Below, one piece after another: positions 26,503-36,511 of a stretch of DNA of 64,000 bases (its first letter is position 1; the number at the start of each line of letters is the position of its first letter). Made by a program: the position numbers and the translations under genes. The notes under the pieces were generated by a model that saw nothing but the letters and a program-made list of their open reading frames with translations, had not been told where the DNA came from and searched no databases. The stretch comes from Roseivivax halodurans JCM 10272 (GTDB taxonomy: Bacteria; Pseudomonadota; Alphaproteobacteria; Rhodobacterales; Rhodobacteraceae): assembly GCF_000521785.1 (NCBI RefSeq), contig NZ_JALZ01000013.1, positions 36,442-100,441 of the forward strand, written 5' to 3'.

Positions 26503-28701
26503 TCAGGCGGCTTCGGCGCCTGCAGGGGCGAAGCGGCCGTAGAAGGTCTGGTTCTTCTCGGCGAGCTCTCGCAGGAGCGCCGGGCATTCGAAGCGCTTGC
26601 CGAACTTTTCAGTGAGCCGGTCGCAGGTCTCCGCCGCGAAGGGCGCGTCGATGATGTCGAGCCACGAGATCGGGCCGCCCGACCACGGCGCGAAGCCCCA
26701 GCCAAGGATCGCGCCGACGTCGCCCTCGCGGATGTCGAGGAGGACATTCTCCTCGAGCGCGCGCACGGCTTCCAGCGCCTGCGCGAACAGGAGGCGGTGC
26801 TGAACCTCGGTCACGTCGGGTTGCTCGTCCGCGAGTGCGAACTTCTGGCCCAGGCCCTCCCAGAGGCCCTCGCGCTTGCCCTTCTCGTCGTAGGCGTAGA
26901 AGCCGGCGTTCGACTTGCGCCCGAGACGGCCCTCGCCCTCCATCCAGAAGATGATCTCGTCGACCGCCTCGTCCGGGTAGTCGTTGCCCATCGCCGCCTT
27001 GGTGGCCCGCGCGATCTTGGCGCCGAGGTCGATCGAGGTCTCGTCGACGAGCTGCAGCGGACCGAGCGGCATGCCGACCTGCTTCGCCGCGTTCTCGATC
27101 AGCACCGGGTTCACGCCCTCGCCCACCATGCGGATCCCCTCGTTGATGTAGGGGATGATGCAGCGGTTGGCATAGAAGAAGCGCGCGTCGTTCACGACGA
27201 TCGGCGTCTTGCGGATCTGGCGCACGAAGTCGAGCGCCTTGGCAACGGCCCGGTCGCCGGTCTCGCGGCCCTTGATGATCTCGACCAGCATCATCTTCTC
27301 GACGGGCGAGAAGAAGTGGATGCCGATGAACTGCTCCGGACGCTTCGAAGCCTTGGCGAGATCCGTGATCGGCAGGGTCGAGGTGTTGGTGGCGAAGATC
27401 GCATCCTCGCCGAGCACCGCCTCGACCTTTTGCGTCATCTCGGCCTTCACCTTCGGGTCCTCGAAGACGGCCTCGACGATCAGGTCGCACGCCTTGAGGT
27501 CGTCCACGTTGTCCGTGGGCGTGATGCGGCCCAGCACCTCGTCCTTTTTCTCGGGTGTCGCCTTCTTCTTCTGGATGCCCTTGTCCATGAAGCTCTCGGA
27601 ATAGGCCTTGCCCTTCTGGGCGTTCTCGACCGACTGGTCGAGCAGGACCACCTCGATCCCGGCCTGAGCCGAGACGAGCGCGATGCCGGCGCCCATCATG
27701 CCCGCACCGAGGACGCCGACCTTCTTCACCCGCTCGTCGGCGACATCTGGGCGGTTCGCGCCCTTCTCGAGCGCGCCCTTGTTGATGAAGAGCGAGCGGA
27801 TCATCGCGCCCGAGGACGGGTTCATCAGCACATGCGTGAACCAGCGCGCCTCGATCTTGAGCGCGGTGTCGAAGGGCACGAGCGCGCCCTCGTAGACCGC
27901 CGAGAGCAGCGCCTTGGCCGCCGGGTAGACGCCTTGCGTCTTGCCGTGGACCATCGCGTTCGCGCCGACGAAGGTCATGAAGCCCGCCGGGTGATAGGGC
28001 GCGCCGCCGGGCATCTTGTAGCCCTTCTGGTCCCACGGCTTGACGATGTCGGCATCGCCCGCCTTCAGCACCCACTCCTTCGCGGCGCCGACCGGATCGG
28101 CCACGACCTCGTCCACGAGGCCGGCCTTCTGCGCCTTGATCGGGTCCTGCGTCTTGCCCTCGAGCAGGAAGGGCGAGGCCGCCATCGCGCCCATCTTGCG
28201 CACGAGGCGGGTGGTGCCGCCGCCGCCGGGGAAGATGCCGACCATGATCTCGGGCAGGCCGATCCTGGCCTTGGGATCGGGCGTGACGAAGATGCGGTGG
28301 CAGGCGAGCGGCAGCTCGAGCCCGATGCCGAGCGCGGTGCCGGGCAGGGCGGCGGCGATGGGCTTGCCGCCCTTCTGGGTCTTGGGATCCATCCCGGCGA
28401 GCTCGATCTTGCGCAGCACGCGGTGCAGGCCCATGACGCCGTCGAAGAGCCCCTGCGCGGGGTTGTCCCCGGCGGCGTCCTTCATCGCGGCGATGGCGTT
28501 GAGGTCCATCCCCGCGGCGAAGCTGTCCTTGCCGGAAGTGATGACGATGCCCTTGACCGCGTCGTCGGCGAGCGCGTCGTCGATCAGGCTCTCGAGGTGG
28601 TTCCCGGCCTCCATCGAGAGGACGTTCATCGACTTGCCTTCGCAGTCCCAGGTGATCAGAGCGACGCCGTCGGCGCCCTTGTCCATGGTGAAATCGGTCA
28701 T
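26503..28701 (-). CDS. fadJ: Multifunctional fatty-acid oxidation enzyme (enoyl-CoA hydratase / 3-hydroxyacyl-CoA dehydrogenase)
   Basis: The 732-residue protein fuses a crotonase domain (about 1-200, with FAAGMDLNAIAAMK and LPEIMVGIFPGGGGTTRL) to a 3-hydroxyacyl-CoA dehydrogenase (about 320-720). The NAD-binding motif is VGVLGAGMMGAGIALVSA and the dehydrogenase active region is FIGIHFFSPVEKMMLVEII. It hydrates enoyl-CoA and oxidises the L-3-hydroxyacyl-CoA in beta-oxidation. The ATG at 28701 follows 14 bp after the thiolase stop. Co-transcription with the thiolase, its partner in the pathway, is clear. Confidence 0.94.
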   Translation of the reverse strand: MTDFTMDKGADGVALITWDCEGKSMNVLSMEAGNHLESLIDDALADDAVKGIVITSGKDSFAAGMDLNAIAAMKDAAGDNPAQGLFDGVMGLHRVLRKIELAGMDPKTQKGGKPIAAALPGTALGIGLELPLACHRIFVTPDPKARIGLPEIMVGIFPGGGGTTRLVRKMGAMAASPFLLEGKTQDPIKAQKAGLVDEVVADPVGAAKEWVLKAGDADIVKPWDQKGYKMPGGAPYHPAGFMTFVGANAMVHGKTQGVYPAAKALLSAVYEGALVPFDTALKIEARWFTHVLMNPSSGAMIRSLFINKGALEKGANRPDVADERVKKVGVLGAGMMGAGIALVSAQAGIEVVLLDQSVENAQKGKAYSESFMDKGIQKKKATPEKKDEVLGRITPTDNVDDLKACDLIVEAVFEDPKVKAEMTQKVEAVLGEDAIFATNTSTLPITDLAKASKRPEQFIGIHFFSPVEKMMLVEIIKGRETGDRAVAKALDFVRQIRKTPIVVNDARFFYANRCIIPYINEGIRMVGEGVNPVLIENAAKQVGMPLGPLQLVDETSIDLGAKIARATKAAMGNDYPDEAVDEIIFWMEGEGRLGRKSNAGFYAYDEKGKREGLWEGLGQKFALADEQPDVTEVQHRLLFAQALEAVRALEENVLLDIREGDVGAILGWGFAPWSGGPISWLDIIDAPFAAETCDRLTEKFGKRFECPALLRELAEKNQTFYGRFAPAGAEAA

Positions 28702-28715
28702 TGTCTTGATCTCCC

Positions 28716-29927
<1,212 letters not shown>

Positions 29928-29970
29928 GGTGCCTCCTTGGTCAGTTCGCGGGCGCGTCGGCGCGCGGCAG

Positions 29971-30609
29971 TCATTGCGCGGGCGGGAAGGCCCGCGGCAT
30001 CAGATCGTAGGGCGACGCCCAGCCGGGCTGCTCGGAGAGCCGCGTCAGCCAGGCGTCGATATGGGGCCAGTCGGTGCGGTCGAAGCCGAAGGGCTCGGGA
30101 TAGTAGAGATAGCCGCAGCAGGTGAGATCGGCGTTCGTGACGCCGGTTCCGACGATCCAGTCGCGGGGCTCGAGATGTGCGTCGAGCACCTGGTAGGCGC
30201 CCTTGAGCCGGTTCCTGGTGAAGTCGATCACCTCTGCCGGGCGCTTCTTCTCGGGCAGGAAGTTCATCAGGAACCGCAGCATGCCCGCCTGGCTCGAGAG
30301 CTTGTGGTTGTCCCAGAACTGCCAGCGCAGGATCTCGCGCGACTCTTCCGGGGTCTCGCCGCCGAGGTTGCCGGTCTTTTCCGACAGGTATTGCTGGATT
30401 ACGGCGGACTGCGTGAGGTGGATGTCGCCGTCGACCAGCACCGGCGCCTCGCCCATCTCGTTGACGTCGCGCCGGTATTCCTCGCCTCGGGTCTCGCCGC
30501 TGAAGAAGTCGATGAACACGGGCTCCCAGTCGAGCCGCTGCATCGAGAGCGCGAGCGCAGCCTTGTAGGAATGGCCGGATTCACCGAAGCAGTGCAGCTT
30601 GAGCGTCAT
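29971..30609 (-). CDS. Glutathione S-transferase family protein
   Basis: The 212-residue protein has an N-terminal thioredoxin-like domain (about 1-80, with EAPVLVDGDIHLTQSAVIQQYL, the conserved cis-Pro/ESxAI region written here in two parts) and an all-helical C-terminal domain. The thioredoxin domain starts TLKLHCFGESGHSYKAALAL. GSTs conjugate glutathione to electrophiles or act as peroxidases. The 43-bp gap to the thiolase places it at the head of the gst-thiolase-fadJ unit. That suggests a role with reactive acyl products, but this is inference. A frame extended to 30705 runs through a repeat and is unlikely. Confidence 0.88.
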   Translation of the reverse strand: MTLKLHCFGESGHSYKAALALSMQRLDWEPVFIDFFSGETRGEEYRRDVNEMGEAPVLVDGDIHLTQSAVIQQYLSEKTGNLGGETPEESREILRWQFWDNHKLSSQAGMLRFLMNFLPEKKRPAEVIDFTRNRLKGAYQVLDAHLEPRDWIVGTGVTNADLTCCGYLYYPEPFGFDRTDWPHIDAWLTRLSEQPGWASPYDLMPRAFPPAQ

Positions 30610-30648
30610 GCGATGTCCTTTCCGGAGCGCCCGTGGAGTCTTCGGGAT

Positions 30649-30681
30649 GCCTCCGGCGGGAGTATTTTTGCCAAGAAGAAG
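30649..30681 (+). repeat. Dispersed hairpin-plus-tail repeat, copy 3
   Basis: GCCTCCGGCGGGAGTATTTT followed by TGCCAAGAAGAAG matches copy 1 almost exactly. It lies 40 bp upstream of the gst start, in antisense to that gene, so here it cannot be the terminator of an upstream plus-strand gene; none exists. Confidence 0.85.
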
Positions 30682-30877
30682 CGGGGGCGCGGTGTCGCTA
30701 AGCACGTCTTAACTTCGAGGGCGCAATCGTACGGATACGGTACAGGCTGGAGAGCCGATGGCCGTCCAAGGAGAAGCCCTGCCGGCCCGCCCGCGTTCCG
30801 TTCAAGGGCCGTGCCGGCCGGCGGGGTGGACCGGCTGCTGCCCGCGCTGCACCAACAGGGTTCGATGTCCGGTCCGC

Positions 30878-30910
30878 CTTCTTCTTGGCAGAAATACTCC
30901 CGCCGGAGGC
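30878..30910 (-). repeat. Dispersed hairpin-plus-tail repeat, copy 4 (inverted)
   Basis: On the minus strand the sequence reads GCCTCCGGCGGGAGTATTTC followed by TGCCAAGAAGAAGG. It faces copy 3 across about 200 bp. In its direction the upstream gene is the acyl-CoA dehydrogenase, whose stop is about 275 bp away. Confidence 0.85.
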
Positions 30911-31026
30911 GGCGAGAGATCGCGGGGACGCGCCACGCCGGGGCAGCGTCTCCGGATCGAGCTCTATGGGCATTTATCTTCACCGGCTTGCCCCCTCCCA
31001 AAGGTCCTCACCCGAGCTGTCTCGCC

Positions 31027-31056
31027 AGTCCGGCTCCCTCCTCGGGAAGCCGGACT
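31027..31056. repeat. Strong 9-bp hairpin downstream of the acyl-CoA dehydrogenase
   Basis: AGTCCGGCT (31027-31035) pairs perfectly with AGCCGGACT (31048-31056) around a 12-nt loop. No T-run follows on either strand. It could protect the 3' end of the dehydrogenase mRNA or be part of a Rho-type or factor-assisted terminator. Confidence 0.6.
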
Positions 31057-31184
31057 AGTCGGCCGTAACGAGGCCTGCCGCGGCGAATGTGAGCGGCCCG
31101 CGCGGCACCTCTTGCGAGGCTGTCCCGGGCACTCACCGATTGGCACCGCGGTCCCGGAGCCGAGAGTTTCGCCTCGCCCGGGTC

Positions 31185-32966
31185 TCAAAAGCTCGCCGCG
31201 TCGAGCTCCATGACCGGGTCCGCGCCGCTCTCGATCCGCTTCAGGAGCGTTGCGGTCTCGGGCAGCTGGCGGGCCATGTAGTAGCGGCCCGTGGCGAGCT
31301 TGGCCTTGTAGAAGGCCTCGTCCGAGGTGCCGCCGTCGAGCGCCGCCTTCGCCGCGATCGCCATCCTGGACCACATCAGGCCGAGGCAGACATGGCCGAA
31401 GAGGTGCATGAAGTCGTAGGAGCCCGAGAGCGCGTTGTTGGGCGCCTTCATGCCGTTCTGCATGAAGTACATGCCCGCCGCCTGCAGGTCCTTCGACGCC
31501 GTCTTGAGCGGCTCGAAGAATTGCGCGTCGAGCGTCTCGTCCGCGCCCTTGTTCTCGGCGATGAAGCTCTTGACCATGTCGAAGAAGGCCATGACGTGCT
31601 TGCCGCCGTCCGCGCCCAGTTTGCGGCCCACGAGGTCGAGCGACTGGATGCCGTTGGTGCCCTCGTAGATCATGGTGATGCGCGCATCGCGGACGAACTG
31701 CTCGAGCCCCCATTCCTGGGTGAAGCCCGACCCGCCGAGGGTCTGCTGCGCGAGCACGGTCGTCTCGAAGCCCTTGTCGGTCAGGAAGCCCTTGATGACC
31801 GGGGTCAGCAGGGAAATCATGCCCTCGGCCGCCGCGTCCTCGTTGCGGCGGGCGCGGTCGATCATCTGCGCGCCCCAGAAGGCGAAGGCGCGGGCGCCCT
31901 CGACGAAGCTCTTCTGGTGCAGCAGGTTCCGGCGCACGTCGGGATGCACGATGATCGGATCGGCCGGGCCGTCCGGGTTCTTCGCGCCGGTCACGTCGCG
32001 GCCCTGCAGGCGGTCCTGCGCGAAGGCGAGCGCGTTCTGGTAGGCGACGGCGCCCTGCGCGTAGCCCTGCAGGCCGACGCCGAGGCGGGCCTCGTTCATC
32101 ATGGTGAACATCGCACGCATGCCCTTGTGCAGCTCGCCGATGAGAAAGCCCTTGGCGCCGTCGTAGTTCATGACGCAGGTGGCGTTGCCGTGGATGCCCA
32201 TCTTCTCCTCGAGCCCGCCGCAGGAGACGCCGTTGCGCTGGCCGAGGCTGCCGTCCTCGTTGACGAGGAATTTCGGCACGATGAAGAGCGAGATGCCCTT
32301 CACGCCTTCGGGGCCGCCGGGGACCTTGGCGAGGACGAGGTGGACGATGTTCTCGCTGAGGTCGTGCTCGCCGGCCGAGATCCAGATCTTTGAGCCGGTG
32401 ATCGAGTAGCTGCCGTCGTCCTGCGGCTCGGCCTTCGTGCGGATGAGGCCGAGATCGGTGCCGCAATGGGGCTCGGTGAGGTTCATGGTGCCCGACCAGA
32501 TGCCGTCCACCATGTTGGGCAGATAGGTCTCTTTCTGCTCGTCGGAGCCGTGCGCGTGGATCGCCGCGTAGGCGCCGTGCGTCAGGCCCTGGTACATGTT
32601 GAAGGCCATGTTGGAGGAGACGAACATCTCTCCGACGGCGATGTTCAGGACATAAGGCATGCCCTGACCGCCGTATTCGGGATCGGCGTCGAGGCCCATC
32701 CAGCCGCCCGCGCGCATCTGCTCGTAGGCGTTCTTGAAGCCTTCCGGCGTGCGCACGACGCCGTTCTCGAGGGTGCAGCCCTGCTTGTCGCCCACCGGGT
32801 TGAGCGGCGCGAGGACGTTTTCGGAGAGCTTGCCGGCCTCCTCGAGGATCGCCGCGGTGGTCTCGGCGTCAAGCTCCTCGTAGCCGGGGATATCGGCTTC
32901 GTGGATCTTGAGGACCTCGTGCAGGACGAAGCCCATATCCTTCGTGGGGGCGTTGTAGATCGGCAT
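31185..32966 (-). CDS. Acyl-CoA dehydrogenase, long (593-residue) type
   Basis: The protein has the acyl-CoA dehydrogenase N-terminal, middle and C-terminal FAD domains plus an extra C-terminal helical domain, giving 593 residues. Features include [20 protein letters not shown] (substrate/FAD loop), [20 protein letters not shown] and [18 protein letters not shown], where the Glu of YEGTNGIQ is the likely catalytic base. It introduces the trans-2 double bond in acyl-CoA. This long type includes both fatty acyl-CoA dehydrogenases and DmdC, which handles methylmercaptopropionyl-CoA from DMSP; the sequence alone does not decide. The MerR gene 30 bp upstream is likely in the same transcript. Confidence 0.92.
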   Translation of the reverse strand: MPIYNAPTKDMGFVLHEVLKIHEADIPGYEELDAETTAAILEEAGKLSENVLAPLNPVGDKQGCTLENGVVRTPEGFKNAYEQMRAGGWMGLDADPEYGGQGMPYVLNIAVGEMFVSSNMAFNMYQGLTHGAYAAIHAHGSDEQKETYLPNMVDGIWSGTMNLTEPHCGTDLGLIRTKAEPQDDGSYSITGSKIWISAGEHDLSENIVHLVLAKVPGGPEGVKGISLFIVPKFLVNEDGSLGQRNGVSCGGLEEKMGIHGNATCVMNYDGAKGFLIGELHKGMRAMFTMMNEARLGVGLQGYAQGAVAYQNALAFAQDRLQGRDVTGAKNPDGPADPIIVHPDVRRNLLHQKSFVEGARAFAFWGAQMIDRARRNEDAAAEGMISLLTPVIKGFLTDKGFETTVLAQQTLGGSGFTQEWGLEQFVRDARITMIYEGTNGIQSLDLVGRKLGADGGKHVMAFFDMVKSFIAENKGADETLDAQFFEPLKTASKDLQAAGMYFMQNGMKAPNNALSGSYDFMHLFGHVCLGLMWSRMAIAAKAALDGGTSDEAFYKAKLATGRYYMARQLPETATLLKRIESGADPVMELDAASF

Positions 32967-32996
32967 TGTCGTCTCCTCCCTCGGGAACGGCTCTGG

Positions 32997-33401
32997 TTAC
33001 TCGGCGGCCCGCTTGGGCTCCTTCAGCGAGGCGAGCATCTTCTCGCCCCACCGCATCTGCTCCTCGAGCTCGGCGATGGCGGTGTCGAGCTCGGTGCGCT
33101 GCGCCTTCATGTCGGCGAGACGGCCCTCGGCCACCTCGTAGGTCTTCTCGATCTGCGTCGCCTGCGCATCGCCCATGTGGTAGAGATCCAGAAGCTGGCG
33201 GATCTCCTCGAGGCTGAAGCCGAAGCGCTTGCCGCGCAGGATCAGCTTGAGCCGCGCGCGGTCGCGCCGGGTGAAGAGGCGCTTCTGACCCTGACGGATC
33301 GGGAAGATCAGCTCCTTGGCTTCGTAGAATCGCAGGGTCCGCGGGGTCACCTCGTAGGCGTCGCACATCTCGCGGATCGTCATGGTGGCGTCGTCGGTCA
33401 T
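32997..33401 (-). CDS. MerR-family transcriptional regulator 1
   Basis: The 134-residue protein has an N-terminal winged helix-turn-helix (MTIREMCDAYEVTPRTLRFY) and a C-terminal coiled-coil dimerisation helix (about 85-125). There is no Cys cluster for metal sensing. MerR proteins of this size next to acyl-CoA dehydrogenases usually control fatty-acid or branched-chain acid degradation. The ATG at 33401 is preferred; a TTG at 33503 would add 34 residues unlike the family. It is followed by the dehydrogenase. A pair of direct repeats lies in its upstream region. Confidence 0.9.
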   Translation of the reverse strand: MTDDATMTIREMCDAYEVTPRTLRFYEAKELIFPIRQGQKRLFTRRDRARLKLILRGKRFGFSLEEIRQLLDLYHMGDAQATQIEKTYEVAEGRLADMKAQRTELDTAIAELEEQMRWGEKMLASLKEPKRAAE

Positions 33402-33475
33402 CTTTTTCCTTGGCTCATTCGCAGCAGGGTCGCAGCGAGATGCAGCACGTGGGTGTGTCCTACAACGGGGCCCGA

Positions 33476-33519
33476 AGTTGACGTAAGCGATACGTCGCGT
33501 CACTCCGTAGTTGACGTAA
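33476..33519. promoter_or_regulatory. Direct repeats upstream of the MerR gene, candidate operators
   Basis: AGTTGACGTAA occurs at 33476-33486 and again at 33509-33519, start-to-start 33 bp (about three helical turns). Related ACGT-containing half-sites lie between them. The position, 75-118 bp upstream of the MerR start at 33401, fits autoregulation. ACGT-centred sites are known for LiuR-type MerR regulators of acyl-CoA catabolism, so the match is suggestive. Confidence 0.5.
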
Positions 33520-33628
33520 CATCAATCAAGGTAACCTGGGGTCAGGCGACATTTTCTTGATGGGGGAGTCACGTTTTCAGGCCGCGAAGCGGACGCCACA
33601 GTGCGGTGCGTCTCGCCGGATTCGGGGG

Positions 33629-34018
33629 TTATGCCTCGCTCGGGTCTTCCTCGAGCGAGGCGGCGGTTTCATCGCGCAGGGCGCGCAACTCGTCCATGGC
33701 GGCATCGAGCTGGCGGCGCTGGTCCTCGAGCTCGCTCATCTGCCGGTCGGCTAGCGCGATCCAGGCGCGCATCTGTGCCTCGGTGCCTTCCTTCTCGTAG
33801 ATCAGCAGCCATTGGCGGATGTCCTCGAGCTGGAAGCCGAAGCGGCGGCCGCGCATGATCAGGGTCATGCGCGCGATTTCCCGCGGGCCGTAGTAGCGTG
33901 ACCGGCCGGCCTTCTCGGGCTGCAGGAGCTCGATGTACTCGTAATAGCGCAACGTGCGCGGAGTTACGTCGAACCGTGCGCACATCTCTTTGAAACTGAG
34001 GCGTGTCTCGTCGGTCAT
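33629..34018 (-). CDS. MerR-family transcriptional regulator 2
   Basis: The 129-residue protein is a paralogue of the neighbouring regulator, with the same architecture: SFKEMCARFDVTPRTLRYYE at the DNA-binding end, then MRGRRFGFQLEDIRQWL, and a coiled-coil helix. It also lacks effector-type cysteines. It is divergent from the first thioesterase gene; 237 bp separate the starts. It probably regulates the adjacent acyl-CoA genes. Confidence 0.9.
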   Translation of the reverse strand: MTDETRLSFKEMCARFDVTPRTLRYYEYIELLQPEKAGRSRYYGPREIARMTLIMRGRRFGFQLEDIRQWLLIYEKEGTEAQMRAWIALADRQMSELEDQRRQLDAAMDELRALRDETAASLEEDPSEA

Positions 34019-34255
34019 GTCCGGTTCCGTCAGGGAAGTCGCACCCCATCTATGCGGTCAGGTCGGGCTCGGCAACCACTGCGCGCGGAGCGCTGCCGGT
34101 CGGCTCCCCTGAAGCGTGCGGTTACTTGCGCGCCATATTCTGTGCGGAAGGTGGGGCTGCCGTGGTCGATGGCCGCTCCGGGGCTGCTTCGGCGGTGGCT
34201 TGCCGGGAGCGTGCCGGCATGGTGAAACGGATCCGAGACTTTCAGGACGTGATGC

Positions 34256-34681
34256 ATGACAGCGGACAAGACCCGGATCGCCCGGCAATTCATCGAGACG
34301 ATTCCCCATGCGCGCGCGCTCGGCATGACGATCACCGAGATCTCGGACGGATTCGCGCGGATCGAGATGGCCTATGACGAGCGGTTCGTCGGCGATCCGC
34401 AGACCGGGGTCATCCATGGCGGCGCGGTCTCGGCGCTGATGGACACCTGCGGCGGCGCCGCGGTAATGAGCCATCCCGAGGCGCCCGCGGGGACGGCGAC
34501 GATCGATCTGCGCATCGACTACATGCGCGCGGCGGTCCCGGGTCAGACCATCGTGGCGGAGGCGACCTGCTACCATGTCACGCGCTCGGTCGCCTTCGTG
34601 CGGGCGACCGCGACCGATGACGACCGCGACCGGCCCGTCGCCACCGCGGCGGGCGCGTTCACCGTGGAGCGCAATTCATGA
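34256..34681 (+). CDS. PaaI-type hotdog thioesterase 1
   Basis: The 141-residue single hotdog domain has the signature VIHGGAVSALMDTCGGAAV, with the central helix Asp expected to be catalytic, and DLRIDYMRAAVPGQTI on the following strands. PaaI-type enzymes hydrolyse acyl-CoA thioesters and relieve trapped CoA in catabolic pathways. An AGGACG site precedes the ATG. It overlaps the next gene by 4 bp (ATGA). Confidence 0.9.
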   Translation: MTADKTRIARQFIETIPHARALGMTITEISDGFARIEMAYDERFVGDPQTGVIHGGAVSALMDTCGGAAVMSHPEAPAGTATIDLRIDYMRAAVPGQTIVAEATCYHVTRSVAFVRATATDDDRDRPVATAAGAFTVERNS

Positions 34682-35187
34682 GCCGCCGTCCGCCCGAACC
34701 CGTGCAGGTGATCAAGCAGCGCCGCGATGCAGCTCTCACCGCGCTCGTCGGGGGCGTGCCCTACATCAACTTCCTCGGGATCCGGTTCGACCGGCGCGGC
34801 GACGAGCTGACCGGCGTAATGCCCTTCGGCGAGAATCTCATCGGCAATCCGTTCCTGCCGGCGATCCATGGCGGGGTGACGGCTGCGTTCCTCGAGGTGA
34901 CGGCGCTCATCTCGCTCTCCTATCTCTGGCTCTGGGAAGACGTGGAATCGGGTAAGATCGAGGTGGCGGATCTCGAGGCGGGGCAGCTCCCGCGGCTGCC
35001 GAAGACGATCGATTTCACCGTGGATTACCTGCGCTCGGGCCTGCCACGCGATTCCTACGCCCGGGCCCGCGTCACGCGGTCGGGGCGGCGCTACGCGAGC
35101 GTTCAGGCCGAGGCGTGGCAGGACAACCGAGACCGGCCCATCGCGCAGGGCGCCGCGCATTTCCTGATGCCGCGCGGCGATGGCTGA
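34678..35187 (+). CDS. PaaI-type hotdog thioesterase 2
   Basis: The 169-residue protein is a second hotdog-fold acyl-CoA thioesterase with IHGGVTAAFLEVTALISLSY at the active helix and IDFTVDYLRSGLPRDSYARA on the strands. The helix has a Glu where the first paralogue has Asp, so their chemistry or substrates may differ. The start overlaps the first thioesterase stop (ATGA), and the end overlaps the MATE gene by 8 bp, so all three are translated together. Confidence 0.88.
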   Translation: MSRRPPEPVQVIKQRRDAALTALVGGVPYINFLGIRFDRRGDELTGVMPFGENLIGNPFLPAIHGGVTAAFLEVTALISLSYLWLWEDVESGKIEVADLEAGQLPRLPKTIDFTVDYLRSGLPRDSYARARVTRSGRRYASVQAEAWQDNRDRPIAQGAAHFLMPRGDG

Positions 35188-36511
35188 GGTCCTGCAAGCC
35201 GCGGCGCCGCGGGACATCACCCACGGGCGCGTGCTGAAGATCGCGCTGCCGATCGTGCTGTCGAACGCGACGGTGCCGATCCTCGGCGCGGTCGATACCG
35301 GCGTCGTCGGGCAGATGGGCCTCGCGGCACCGATCGGCGCCGTCGGGATCGGCGCGGTGATCCTGTCGGCGATCTACTGGGTCTTCGGGTTCCTGCGCAT
35401 GGGCACGACGGGCCTTGCCGCGCAGGCGGCGGGGCAGGGCAACAGCGCCGAGGTCGCCGCGATCTTGACGCGCGTGGTGATGATCGGACTCGGCGGCGGC
35501 GCGGTGCTGATCGTGCTCCAGCCCCTCCTTTTCTGGGCGGCCTTCGCGATCTCTCCGGCGAGCGCCGAGGTGGAGGATCTGGCTCGCGGTTACATGGCGA
35601 TCCGGATCTGGTCGGCGCCGGCGGCGATCGCGATCTTCGGTCTGCTCGGCTGGCTGATCGCCAAGGAGCGCACCGGCGCGGTCCTGGTGCTGCAGGTCTG
35701 GATGAACGGCGTCAACATCGTGCTCGACCTGTGGTTCGTGCTCGGGCTCGGCTGGGGCGTGAACGGGGTCGCGGTGGCGACGTTCATCGCCGAATGGTCG
35801 GGGCTGGTCCTCGGTCTCTGGCTCTGCCGGGCGGCGTTCCGGGTGCCGGACTGGCGCGACTGGGCGCGAGTCTTCGACCGCGAGAAGCTCGTCCGGATGG
35901 CGCAGGTCAACACCGACATCCTCGTGCGGTCGCTGCTGCTGCAATCGATCTTCCTGTCGTTCCTGATGTTCGCGTCCGATTTCGGCGACGTGACGCTCGC
36001 CTCGACGCAGGTGCTCGTGCAGTTCCTGCAGATCACCGCCTACGGGCTCGACGGCTTCGCCTTTGCCGCCGAGGCCATGGTCGGGCAGGCGCTCGGCGCG
36101 CGCGCAATCGTCGCGCTCCGGCGGGCGGCGTGGATGTCGTCGCTCTGGGGGCTGATCGTGAGCGTCGGGCTCGCGGCGTTCTTCTGGGCTTTCGGGCCCT
36201 GGATCATCGACGTGATGGCGGACAATGCCGACGTGCAATCCGAGGCGCGGGTGTATCTTCCGTGGATGGTGGCGGCGCCGGTGCTGGGACTGGCCTCGTG
36301 GATGCTCGACGGCATCTTCATCGGGGCGACGCGCACCGGCGACATGCGCAACATGATGGTGCTGTCGGCCGCCGGCTACTTCGCCGCCGTCTTCGCGCTG
36401 ATGCCGGCCTTCGGCATGCACGGGCTCTGGGCGGCGATGAGCCTGTCCTTCGTGTTCCGCGCGATCACCCTCGGGGCCCGCTACCCGGCGCTGGAGCGGG
36501 CCGCGCTCTAG
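35180..36511 (+). CDS. MATE-family efflux transporter, DinF-like
   Basis: The 443-residue membrane protein has twelve predicted helices in two repeats. The N-terminal repeat carries ALPIVLSNATVPILGAVDTG, characteristic of the DinF branch of MATE proteins. It exports organic compounds by Na+ or H+ antiport across the inner membrane. It is the third gene of an overlapping set with the two thioesterases. Its stop overlaps the convergent dehydratase stop in a shared CTAG. Confidence 0.9.
   Translation: MAEVLQAAAPRDITHGRVLKIALPIVLSNATVPILGAVDTGVVGQMGLAAPIGAVGIGAVILSAIYWVFGFLRMGTTGLAAQAAGQGNSAEVAAILTRVVMIGLGGGAVLIVLQPLLFWAAFAISPASAEVEDLARGYMAIRIWSAPAAIAIFGLLGWLIAKERTGAVLVLQVWMNGVNIVLDLWFVLGLGWGVNGVAVATFIAEWSGLVLGLWLCRAAFRVPDWRDWARVFDREKLVRMAQVNTDILVRSLLLQSIFLSFLMFASDFGDVTLASTQVLVQFLQITAYGLDGFAFAAEAMVGQALGARAIVALRRAAWMSSLWGLIVSVGLAAFFWAFGPWIIDVMADNADVQSEARVYLPWMVAAPVLGLASWMLDGIFIGATRTGDMRNMMVLSAAGYFAAVFALMPAFGMHGLWAAMSLSFVFRAITLGARYPALERAAL

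Larger units (their letters stand above)
30610..31184. other. Non-coding region between gst and the acyl-CoA dehydrogenase
   Basis: This stretch of 575 bp holds two inverted copies of the dispersed repeat (30649-30681 and 30878-30910) and a strong 9-bp hairpin (31027-31056). Open frames across it are in-frame readings of the repeats and have no family resemblance or ribosome-binding site. The gst promoter should lie in the part just after 30681. Confidence 0.55.

Noticed and set aside
30606..31001. 131-residue minus-strand frame upstream of gst
   Set aside because: It is made largely of readings through two copies of the dispersed repeat and has no ribosome-binding site or family.
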